DNA of 64,000 bases, taken from contig NC_067114.1 of the NCBI RefSeq assembly GCF_021347895.1, positions 27,732,373-27,796,372 of the forward strand, read 5' to 3'. Position 1 is the first letter of the stretch; each line of letters starts with the position of its first letter. Of this stretch, positions 22,746-33,379 are shown in pieces. A model generated the notes under the pieces. The model was not told the origin of the DNA, ran no database searches, and was given only the letters and a program-made list of their open reading frames with translations. Made by a program: the position numbers and the translations under genes. This stretch comes from Acanthochromis polyacanthus (Eukaryota > Chordata > Actinopteri > Pomacentridae).

Positions 22746-25246
22746 CCAGGGTTGTGTCCCAACACCGGAGGTTTTTGAAAAGACACACAGAATGGTCAGC
22801 TAGTGGACCGTGAGGAGATATTCACTGAATCTGATGAAAGTGTATTTGATTAAATTTGCATAATCCACCTGTAATTAGCATACACTTCATTATGTGCATT
22901 AGTAAAATGTAATGTCATCCAATACCACAGTTTTTTTTTTTTCACAAATTCTACTTTTTACAAAATGTTTTTATTTCTAGGTTATGTTGATGCCAAAAAA
23001 GGTAATGACTCTACTTTGTGTTTATCACTGAGATTGTGGCTGTTGTTGTTGGTGGTGAGCAGGGCTGCATTATATTTAAGTGTTCCTAGTGTGCTTCCCT
23101 CTCACGTGTTTTAATTTAGTGGATTCTGTATTTTGCAGCATTGTGTATGGATGCTGGTTTCCAGTTGATGAATTGAAGCCATTAGCACTCAAATTTAACT
23201 GTTTATTTCAGCACACAGATGAAAGCAAAGAAACAGACAAAAAAAAACAAAACTTTGTACATAATTATTGCTTTTTTCAAAATCATCCATGTTCAAATTA
23301 TACAGAGGCCAAAAAATGTGATTCTGCTCTTCGTCTGTCTGACAGAGGACAATGTAACCACATCTACAATGCTATACGATCGAAGACAATTAACAATGCG
23401 CTGCTCCTTGAATATAATACATTATAAACATTTTAAATTACCCACACAAACTCTAATCCACATAACAGAACAAGAAAAGCACTCAGAGAATGCAGTACTC
23501 TGCCCAGGCTGCTCAATCGTTGTATGATTTCTGTTTACTCCGTTATGATACTGGTCCGTACCGGTAAGTGTGGACGGTGGATTTGTAGTAGGATCGCAAT
23601 CATGCGATCATCAACAGACAGCTGACGTAGGGTTCACTTGTAGTAATAGTTACAGTGACGTCATGCTACTATCACGCAATAATACAGAAATCTTTAACAA
23701 ATCCATGGACCCAGACTATAAGCTGCATCGCTGCCAAAATCTAGTCAGGTGGTCCTTGCGTAATTTCTGACCTTTCCTGAAAAACTCAAATCTGTTTTTC
23801 CATTTTTGAGTAATGTTGTGCACAGACATACAAACAGACAAATGTATGCCGATCGCCACATAACTCTGCTGTGTTACTTGAAGTAACAATTAACTTCCTG
23901 TATCACTGTAAAATTGAACTATATACACACTCACCTCTGCATACAACTATTGTTTCTTTATGAACTTAGTTCACTGCATTCTAAACATTAAAACATCAAA
24001 TTATATGTATTTAAACTCCTTCTATGGATATGTATAACAAGAATCTATCTGATCTATCTAAACAGCAAACCACCTTTTGAGAACCACTTCAATTTTGCAA
24101 TAACTGAATATTTCTGTTTTGTTTTTTTTTCACAATTGTTGGAACAGTTTGATTGATGGTCCTCACAGCTGGCTGATGAAACCCTTCTAGAAAACCTTGC
24201 TCTCCAGTGTCTAGATTACAGATGGCATTGAGTGATATTTCCTATAAAAAATTTGCCCCTAAAATGTTCCCGAGTGGCAGTACCTTAAGCAGAAAGAAAG
24301 GGGCATAATGAATCTGCTTTAAATGTAAGATTTCCAAACTTGGCATCTGTTTACTCTGCTCCAAAACAGTTAAAGTAATATTGTTTTTCAGCATTTACAC
24401 AAAGATTTGGCTGCACTGCACACAGCAAATCCTCAAGTCTTCCCGAATTGATCGGTAAAGCCACACAAGAGCAGTTTTTTCCTTAACTGGTCAGTAATTT
24501 TGAATGGCAAACACACAGTCAGCATCACTGCGGAAGAGCATTTATTGCTTTTATAGTCATTTTTTGGTTTATATAAAGTCATTACACTGCAAACAAATCA
24601 CTTCCAAGGTTTCTTTGCAAACATTCTGAGTATGGTGACCTTCTCAATAAATTCCTAGTCTGTATTCTGGACTCCAAACACATTCACCAGCACAGAAAAT
24701 GTCCTGAAGGTTAAATTAAGCTCTTTAAACCAAATGGGCATGAATATTCCCAGAGAGACTTTGGCAGTACCATCATCCAGGCACACTTTTATCTATTTTT
24801 TTATATGAGTAGTTATTTCTCACCAAAGAGTATGTGACAGATTTCAGTGTTGTCTAAAGAGTTTATCATTTGTCAGTAGCTCACTAAGAAGTATTTATGC
24901 AAAGAAAACCCCATAATGAAAATAAATTGGATGTTAATATGTCAATAACCTCTGTCCTCTGTGCTATCCTATTCTTCAGAGAAGGTTGCCTGCCATGCTG
25001 AAGTCATGCTTCATCTGTAGCTGCTTCCTAATTGAAGTGTGCATTGCTTTAATGTGGCAGGAGTAGCCTATTTATTTGTGTGTGGGTAGAGGCCACAGGG
25101 TAGCTTCCTCATGTCTAGCCTTTCTGCCAGCTTTTGCTGCAACGGGATCAATTAATGTCTGCACCTATGTGTGTCTGTGTGTAATTGCAAGCGTGTGTGG
25201 GAGGGTCAGCTCAGCGTACGTGCGTTTGGATCAAACAAGTATGTAC

Positions 25247-25249
<3 letters not shown>
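22746..25249. other. non-coding, with a 27-bp Penelope-like scrap
   Basis: Mostly unrecognised AT-rich DNA. A 27-base stretch at about 23533-23559 is the exact reverse complement of part of the Penelope-like element at 28.23-28.27 kb. No exon could be supported. Confidence 0.5.

Positions 25250-25324
<75 letters not shown>
25250..25324. repeat. (GT)n microsatellite
   Basis: Long GT run. The 290-codon frame that runs through it and on through pyrimidine-rich sequence to 26043 has no domain and is rejected as a gene. Confidence 0.97.
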
Positions 25325-25329
<5 letters not shown>

Positions 25330-25336
<7 letters not shown>

Positions 25337-27270
25337 GTGATTGTGTGTGCATGTCACACCCTTCCTTTTTTAACTGTTGCCTCGCAGCACCACCTCTAAT
25401 ATGCCGAGCACACAGGACAGCTCCATTTTGTGCTCCTTCCTCCTTGTTTTTTCCATATATCGCTTTTTTCTGTTTATCTCCTATCGACATACATGGTTTC
25501 TCTTGTTTTTCTTCTTTCCTTGATGTGAATAGTTTGATTTCCATCTTGTCTCAGTGTGTGCTCTTCACATGTATTGTGGCCCCACTCTTCCTTCTGTGTA
25601 GTCCGTGGCTGTCAAACAGAACACATGTACTGTCTGATTTGTTTTCCTCACCGAATCCACCCTATTTTTCTGCCCGCTCTTTTCCACTTTGTTCGCCCCT
25701 TTCTTCCTTTCTCTTGATTACTGATTGTTTCGAGCACCGTCTTTTATCTTTTAGTGCTATCTCCTCCGCTTTCCACACTAGCTGTTTTTTTTTTTTGAAT
25801 CACGTTCTCAGTTTTCTCTCCTGGATCCTTTCCCCTCCCTGTTCTTCCCATGACATTCTGGTTTTTTTTTTTCCACAGTCTTGGGATATACACCTGCTTC
25901 ATTCACCTTTTCTTCTTTTATTCTTTCAGCCTCACATTTTTCAGAGCAAGGGAAACATCCCCCCCACACACACCTCATCACCCCACTCCCCCGCCTCATC
26001 CCCCCACCCCACTCTCTTCCTGTGGCTCACGCTATCAATGTGAGTGATTGTGCAATCCTGCGGCGTGTTAAAGACATGAGGAGACTGTCAAACAGATCAA
26101 TAGACGGTGTCTGAATATGTCTTCTAACTCTCTTCCACACACCATTACTCAAAAACACACACACACACAGACACACACACTATAAAGCATCCCAACAGTT
26201 ACACACAGATGAAGAGATTCTTTAATGCATTTTACACAGACAAATATAGGCAAATATATCTGTATGCATAAAGCAAAATGTGCATCGATACATTTATATG
26301 ACAAAATAGTTTAGTTAGATTTTTATACAAATGATAAAGACACACATTGAAGACATGGGTCACCCAGATAGACACAGTGATTGTTGTGCTTTACTGTGAT
26401 TGATTTTCCATCTTAAATGGAGGAAGTCGATTCATCTGATTAACGACAGAGAAATTGAGGATTAAGCCACTCTCTCTGACTCTCACTCACACTTGTTCAC
26501 ACACAATGACATACCACAAGTGCCTGATATGTTATTTATTTCCCAACAGTAGTGACCGCTACAAAGAAAAAGGGAGCTGGCGTTATGTACCACAGTGTTT
26601 GTCAGATCATTTATCAGCTTGAAACCCCTCCAACAAGGAGGGTAGAGTGCAGCAGCAAATCAGTTAAATTAGACCTCTGTAATGGCTGCATCTGCAAGAG
26701 CGCTCTCGATTATATTTAATAAATTTAGCTGACATTCTTATCCGTTGTGGTTTTCAGGGAGTTGCTGCTACTGCAAGAGCAACAAAACAAGCAAGCAACA
26801 GAAAAGATGCAAAGGTCAGAGCTACAGTGGTCTCACAGTATTAGAGTGATGACAGGGAGGATGCATGTAGGGCAAAGCGTGTAGAGAGCAGAAAGACTAA
26901 AGGCTCAGAAGGGAGCTGTAGGTTTTGTTTTGTTGATATAGTGAGATTGTAAATGATTTACTTCACATATAATGATCAAAGGGTCCATATGGCCTCCAAA
27001 CGCTGTACTGACAGTGGGATTTTTATACTGATTCAATATGTAAGCAAAGAAGGATGAATAAAAAGAGAATCTGAGGAGGAAATTCAGAGGCAACAAATGT
27101 CTGTTCAGCTCTATGCAGATGTTTTGCAGACATTTGTTATATATTCACAGTTTTTTTTTTTAAAATCCATTTTGGTATCTTGGATGTGAGCATGAATGAG
27201 CGGGAGGACAGTCAAAGGACAGGGATGAGCAGCTGCAGTTGAGAGGCACAGTGTAATTGTGTTGTCGAAG
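25330..27270. other. non-coding, pyrimidine-rich then AT-rich
   Basis: From 25400 to 26000 the + strand is strongly C/T-rich, which keeps stop codons rare. A few short CA runs lie near 26150-26180. No gene or named repeat is supported. Confidence 0.5.
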
Positions 27271-27271
27271 A

Positions 27272-27529
27272 TTACAGGCCTTGTTTGTGTGGAGGGTACA
27301 AGTTCAGTGCCATTTCAAACCAATGAACAAAGACTTCTTCCTTACTGATCACAGATTTGGAGTAGGAAACCAAATCCAGGCATGAACTAAGATAACGGAT
27401 GATTGCGTTTGCTGTAACTGTTTGATTCATGCACTCTGACAAAGCATTTAAAGGATTTTTGCGATTTGACACCAATGAAAATTCCTCAAGTGGGAACTTT
27501 TTCATTATAGGTAAATACACGAGCTTCAA
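27272..27529 (-). pseudogene. unrecognised 85-codon frame, probably repeat-derived
   Basis: The minus-strand frame reads smoothly (KKFPLEEFSLVSNRK, then SKEEVFVHWFEMALNLYP) and its composition is less biased than the chance frames nearby. The WFEMALNLYP end is repeated at 19.34 kb, which argues for a dispersed element and not a host exon. I do not recognise the protein family and assign no function. Confidence 0.4.
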
Positions 27530-27737
27530 AATGTTTGTGTTTTCACTACCAATCCCATATGTCTATTTTTGATACAGTGAAAAAAAGACTTTAGGAAGAT
27601 CGTGTCTGGGGTTTTTTACTGCACTACAAAACAGGCACAGTTCCATACTATTGTGACCATTGGCAATGTAGACGATAGAATGAATAAAGAAGTGATATGA
27701 TCATTAGTTAGATTATGTTCATTTTGTCATTTCTTAA

Positions 27738-29119
27738 TATAGAATTTCTTTACTTTTAAACCGACAACTGAATAAGGGAAGTGTGATCGTTTACCTTGTC
27801 AACATGTTTCAATTGCATCTACAGTCTTCTTCGGAGCGTCATCTGACGTGTGATGGCGTGTCCTTTATATCACATGGCCGATCTGACAGATTTGTCAGAA
27901 TCTGTCAGACTGGCCACCCCCCTTGCCATCCGAGATTCCATCTCTGGAGGATGGAATCCCAGGTATGTGAGAGGGTGTAGGCCCCCTCATCCTGTCAATA
28001 AATAATAAAATCTGGACACACACAAGAACTCACTGACCATCTGAACAACATGCACAACACTGGTAGCATATAGTTCACACACGAAGAAGAAATAAACCAG
28101 GCCATTTCATTCGTGGACATGAATGTTCAGCACTAAGATCACAGTTTACAGGAAACTTACACACATGGACCAGTACCTCCTCTGGACATTAGAACACCCC
28201 ACAGCATGCAAACTTTCACTTGTTAGAGCACTATATGAACGGACCAGTATCATAACGGAGTAAACGGAAAAACACTTCATGAATGCACTCACACACTGTC
28301 AATATCTCACATGGGCGATAAACAAAGGAAAACAACAAACCAAAAACAGAGAAAAACAAAAATAAACAAAACACACACAAAAACCGGACAATAAAAATAA
28401 ATACATAATCACCATTCTATATATCCGAGGGATAACAGAACTCATACAATGCAATGCATAATGATAAAACACAACATCAACACAGCAGAAAAACCACATA
28501 CAAAACTCCAGCAGCTATTAGTTCATCCAAAAGACAAAATAGAATTGGACAATAAATGCCACATCATATATGAAATTCCATGCAAATCATGCGAGAAAAC
28601 ATGCATTGGAGAAACAGGTAGATCATTCAACACAAGAAGAAAGGAACACCAGCCAGAATGTGAAAAGGAAACAATTGGACGACTCACAAGAACACAAAAA
28701 GAAAAAGCCCATCAAGGAAACAAAAACCAGCCATCACAGACCACTGTGAAAGAAATAACCTCATCATGGACTGTGACAGGGGGAGGATTTTAACATCGGA
28801 GGTCAACAAATACAAACGACGGATTAGGGAGGCCATCGAGATCAGGAAAAGGGCGAGCAGTTCCATGAACCGGGACGAGGGGGCTTACACCCTCTCACAT
28901 ACCTGGGATTCCATCCTCCAGAAACCACCGGACGACAGGGGGCGTGGCTGATCTGACAGATTCTGACAGATCGGTCATGTGATGAAAAGGACACGTCATC
29001 ACACGTCAGATGATGCTCTGAAGAAGACTGCAGATGCAGTCGAAACATGTCAGCAAGGCAAAAGACCATACTTTCCTTATTCAGTTGTCTAAAGTTGTTT
29101 AAAGTAATGAAATTCTATA
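27738..29119 (+). mobile_element. Penelope-like retroelement (PLE), truncated, with inverted ends
   Basis: Two ~250-bp ends (27738-27992 and 28872-29119) are inverted copies of each other, sharing GTCATCTGACGTGTGATG-like and GGATGGAATCCCAGGTATG segments. Between them are a degraded piece of the reverse transcriptase C-terminal part (28100-28300, with traces of THMDQYLLW and HPTACKLSLVRALYERT) and a GIY-YIG endonuclease remnant. PLEs with terminal repeats in varied orientation and a GIY-YIG domain are known in fish. Most of the reverse transcriptase has been lost. Confidence 0.85.
28449..28951 (+). pseudogene. Penelope-like element GIY-YIG endonuclease remnant
   Basis: The GIY-YIG domain cuts target DNA for PLE retrotransposition. 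Visible here are HIIYEIPCKSCEKTCIGETG (the expected Tyr of the second motif reads C-I-G) followed by RSFNTRRKEHQ with the catalytic-type Arg. After a frameshift near 28770, the C-terminal REAIEIRKR, MNRDEGAYTLSHTWDSIL continues to 28951 and runs into the right terminal repeat. A stop follows TVTGGGF in the first frame. The domain is recognisable but the gene is broken. Confidence 0.85.
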
Positions 29120-29189
29120 ATGTGATCATTATGACGGCAAGTAGAAAGTAAGGATGTGGAGGTCTGTATGCTGTCACAGATGCTTAACC

Positions 29190-29295
29190 TTCACCTTTTT
29201 AAAGACCATAACCAGAACCTCCAGAATGTGAAGTGCCCTGAGATGATTGATGAGAAGAATTGGCACAATATAAATAAAATGTAAATTAAATTTAA
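29190..29295. repeat. 3' tail of a LINE/SINE-type dispersed repeat
   Basis: Carries AGTGCCCTGAGATGA, GAATTGGCACAATATAAATA and AAATGTAAATTAAATTTAATT in order, which matches the common fish tail motif ending in ATATAAATAAAATTGAATTG. Only the tail is present. Confidence 0.6.
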
Positions 29296-29523
29296 TTAAG
29301 TGCAATATGGTATTTAGCAGAATATTTGAATGGATGTGTTCATGTTCTACATGTGGCCCGACTTATAAAAGTCAATCAATCACATTAACGCTCTACATCA
29401 TTAATTTTACAATGTGCTAATATGCAGCTATGGGACAGAAAACAAATATACAAAAGATACAAATCTTTTGTATCATTACATAAGTCTAAAGGTCAGTTCA
29501 GTAATGTTTCATTGTACATATAA

Positions 29524-29534
29524 ACGTGTGTGTG

Positions 29535-29566
<32 letters not shown>

Positions 29567-29567
29567 C
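29524..29567. repeat. (TG)n-(TA)n microsatellite
   Basis: Short TG run followed by a TA run. Confidence 0.93.
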
Positions 29568-29569
29568 GT

Positions 29570-30540
29570 ATAGTAGTTTCATATCACTTGGACCCCTGGA
29601 ATTTTATATAACCACCCTAGTAAAAGGACCACAGGCTGGTCATCAGTTCAGTGCTATGACTCAGGAGTCTCATAAAAATCTCACTTCAGTGTGAAGTTGT
29701 AACAAGGCTCTTATCATTTAAGAGACACTTTAAGTGTATAGCCGAATCTGTTTAGTCAGTTCTCTAAAAGTTTATTACAGCTAAAGGCAGCTGGTAGTTG
29801 CCAGATACAACAGCCTCGAGTGCAGGACTTTAATGGGTCCCCCCGACCCCCTTAGATACATGCACTCCCACGCTATAGACCACATAAAGAAGTATCACAG
29901 AAATCCTGCAGTGAATTTCTACAGTCAGGGTCTGTTACCAAAGCTGACTTCACTGAAGACACACCACTGTAGCTGAAAGTAAACTTAACTCTTGAGTAAC
30001 TTTCTCAATTTTATTGACTTTTTAAAAACTCAACAGAGAGACTAGGCATGCTCAGATATCTTCAGTGGTGCATTGCAGTTATTTTTTAAACATATTTTGT
30101 GTCTTAATCATGTGAACAAAATAGTGGCAGGGAAAAATAAGTTCATACAGCACTTCTTCTCCAGCACTGATATGTGCTACATGCACTCCCTGATAGACAC
30201 TACACTAAGCAAGAGAACAAGCAATGCCATAAAAGATAGACATAGCACTGAAGGTAACTGAGAGCTGATCTACAGTACAACACTTTTGACAACTGGAAGC
30301 CTGAGAACTATTAAGAAATTTTCCTTAAATGAATATCCCATTCATAAGTCCTTAGAACCAATAGGTTTTTAAAGGAGGGTTCTGAAAAGTTTGGATCAAT
30401 GTGGAGAATGCTGGCTTCTGTTAACCTGGAATCAGTGCATTTATATTACCAGTAACTGAAGTAAAACCGAATTACAGTGTTCGTAATAAACCAGAATTTG
30501 TAGACCTTGCGTCTCCGTAACACTACATTATTTTCTGTTT
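29570..30540. other. non-coding, nothing recognised
   Basis: No supported exon or repeat. Confidence 0.5.
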
Positions 30541-30544
30541 TTAC

Positions 30545-31010
30545 TGCAGTCAGACAATACACAGCAAGCCGTTCTGCACTGAGGTTTCTGAAACCTTTGT
30601 GTCATTTACAACATCAAGACTCTCAGTAGTTTTTGCTGCAGTAGCTCCTCTGTGAGATCAGACCGCATGGGCCAGTCTTTGCTCTCCACACGCATCAGTG
30701 AGCATTGGGCTCCCATGACCCTGCCGTCTTTTCACCAGCTGGCCTTCCTCTGACACTTTTTGTAAGGCACTTACTACTGTATTTTTGGGAACACCTCACA
30801 AGACTGATCTAGTTGTGTAGCATCCCAACTAGGCCCTTGTAAAAAGAAACTTAAGCATGAAGACAGCTGCCTTTTTTCCTTCTTCTAACTTCAGGTCTGA
30901 CTGTTCACTTCCTGTCTAATGTATCTCACCCACTGCCAGATGCTATGGTAAAGAGATAGTCAGTGTTTTTTACTTGACCTGCCAGGGGTTTTAATGCTGT
31001 GGCTAATAAA
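30545..31010 (-). pseudogene. Tc1-like transposase N-terminal remnant, minus strand
   Basis: Minus-strand translation with stops gives GVPKNTVVSALQKVSEEGQL, then VKRRQGHGSPMLTDACGEQR and LAHAV. This is the helix-turn-helix and linker pattern of a Tc1-type transposase (compare the G-C-S-R-x-A-V-V-S and G-R-P-R-L-D-x-R-G-E-R-R motifs known for that family). Downstream of 30900 the GACTGTTCACTTCCTG...TTTTAATGCTGTGGCTAAT stretch matches the non-coding end of the same dispersed element. Stops and a missing catalytic half make it inactive. Confidence 0.7.
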
Positions 31011-31014
31011 TGAA

Positions 31015-31485
31015 TGCTGTAATTGGGTGTTTGCCGAAAGGACAGAAGGTGTCTTTTGTCTTGGGAGTACAATTTTGAGAATTCAGTGGGTCTTATCAAA
31101 CAAGTATTGATTTAAAAAGCTGCTCTAAATTTTCCAGTGTCTGTGTTTAATAGTAAAAAGACTGATTTGGTTGGAGTAATCATTTAACGTGTAGTCAGAT
31201 CTTTAATGTGAAAGACTGTAAAAATGAGTACTCATTTTGCCAGAAGATCCTGTGCAGTTGCAATATTACGAGTTCCACACAAAGAAGTGTGTGAGCACTC
31301 AGCCTCAGGAATACAACATTGTGCACTATGACCATATTCAAAAAGACTGAGGGAACAGTTGTCATCCTAAATTGCATAGTCAGGGTAATCTAATTGCAGA
31401 CACTACAATGCCTGAAGGTGTCATAGAAATAGCAGACGCATTTTAGCACATAAACAATTAACTGTATATGTATTTTGGGAGCCTA
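31015..31485. other. non-coding, nothing recognised
   Basis: No supported exon or repeat. Confidence 0.5.

Positions 31486-31487
<2 letters not shown>

Positions 31488-31574
<87 letters not shown>
31488..31574. repeat. (GT)n microsatellite
   Basis: Uninterrupted GT run of about 87 bp. Confidence 0.97.
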
Positions 31575-31578
<4 letters not shown>

Positions 31579-32047
31579 TACATAGGTACGATAACAAGAG
31601 CCCATGCCGTGAGCAGAGCAGTAATCTGCTAACACAGTGAATTGAGTTGACTCTGCAGGATTATCAGTGGTGTGTAACACAACACACTTTTAATTACTGC
31701 TATACAGTCATGTTCAATGTAGAGGCAGAGATGGAGAATGAAGAAGGGGCACCCTTTAACAGCTCTAATACATTCTTACAAAGGCATCAGAAAACAGAAG
31801 AGATGAAAGAGAGTAAGAGGGTGTTTTTTATCATCTGTGTATGGCTATTAACTCCATGTGCGAGGAGGGAATCAGCCGTAAAGAGATCAGACTGTAACTA
31901 ACCTGGCGCGTGCGGACACACAGTCATACGTGCAGACACTCTGCGACATATGTCACCAAATTATCTGTGAGCTAGTTGTTCTCCACGGCAGCAGCGACTG
32001 GATGAGACTTTTCTGTCATTGTCAACACCTTGTTCCAATCACTGTGT

Positions 32048-32190
<143 letters not shown>

Positions 32191-32194
32191 AAGA

Positions 32195-33225
32195 CGAGAG
32201 AGGCTGCCAATTGTGGCAGATCGATATCACTGACTGAGAGATCACAGGAATGCTTAGTGCCCATCAATGACTTCTTGTGCACATGTGTCTGTGTGTTGCA
32301 CAGTATCCAGTGACAGAAAATGGGGAAATGGGTGGAGGATGGATAGTTTAATGAAAGAACAAACAAATGAGTTGGTGAATCCTATTTTCTGTTCCAAGTT
32401 TCTTTTTTGCTCTCTCCTTCTTCGTGTGCCTTCCTTGTTTTTTGCCTCTAGTTCGCATCTGATCCCGCTCATGATGATGCAGTTACAAGAGTGCACGACA
32501 GAATATGACAGACAGAATAGTGACAGGGAAAATTATTCATCTTGTCCTTTTCTGTTGTCTCTGCTCTTTGTGTCCATCTTTTTTCCTGACCCGTCTCCTC
32601 ATCGTTTTCTGATTATTTGCTTTTTTCACGATTACGTTTTCAGATGCCACTTCATTGTTGATTTATATTATAAATTTGAAAATCTGTTATTTTGATGAAC
32701 ATCCAATTTGAAGAAGACCCATTGTTAACTGAAGTAAACTCATCAAATGTAAGAAACAATGGACCTGTATATACTGAAAAACGACTATATGGAGAGCCAC
32801 ACTAGCAAGACTATTAGGCTATACACAAGGAACAGGCATGTAATAAGCTAAATGCTAATGTGATAACAGAATCTCAACTGCAATGCTAATATGTTGCTGT
32901 TCAAAAGGTGTGCAATTCAACATCTTCTAGTCTGTTGTTTAGTGTGCAAGTATTTGCTAATTAGCATCATATGTAAAAAACAAACAAACAAAAAAACAGA
33001 GGGGTACTGAGTCAAAGAAGTGAAAGTGCAAGTGAAAACTTCAAACCTGTTGCAAAGTGAAGATATCATCAAAGTCATTAAGACTGACTCAGTGAGAATT
33101 AGGACTGCATGCTGTTAGGGGATAAATAGGATAAAAACTGACATTGCAATACTTTGTCTTTGCTGGTGAAAAAACATAGGAATTTTCACTACATGACTAC
33201 ATAACTGCTATTAATGAATTAATCA
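32195..33225. other. non-coding, nothing recognised
   Basis: Includes a pyrimidine-rich stretch around 32390-32640. No gene is supported. Confidence 0.5.
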
Positions 33226-33235
33226 TTGTCAATGG

Positions 33236-33375
33236 TTCACAAGTTCTTTATTGTCATTCTTACAAAAACTATGGGAAGCACGGCATCTCCAGTGCCCCAA
33301 TAAAAGAAATAAAATGAAAGCGCTCATAGCAAAATAGAAATCTAAAAATGCTAAAAATAACAAATAAATACTTTT
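33236..33375. repeat. possible LINE-type 3' tail repeat
   Basis: TTCTTTATTGTCATTCTTAC followed by a CATCTCCAGTGCCCCAATAA and AAAATAA-rich stretch resembles the tail of a common fish LINE-like repeat. The match is by memory of pattern only. Confidence 0.35.
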
Positions 33376-33379
33376 TTAC

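Noticed and set aside
25171..26043. 290-codon + frame
   Set aside because: It begins in a GT microsatellite and continues through C/T-rich DNA where stops are rare. It has no domain and no plausible exon boundary.
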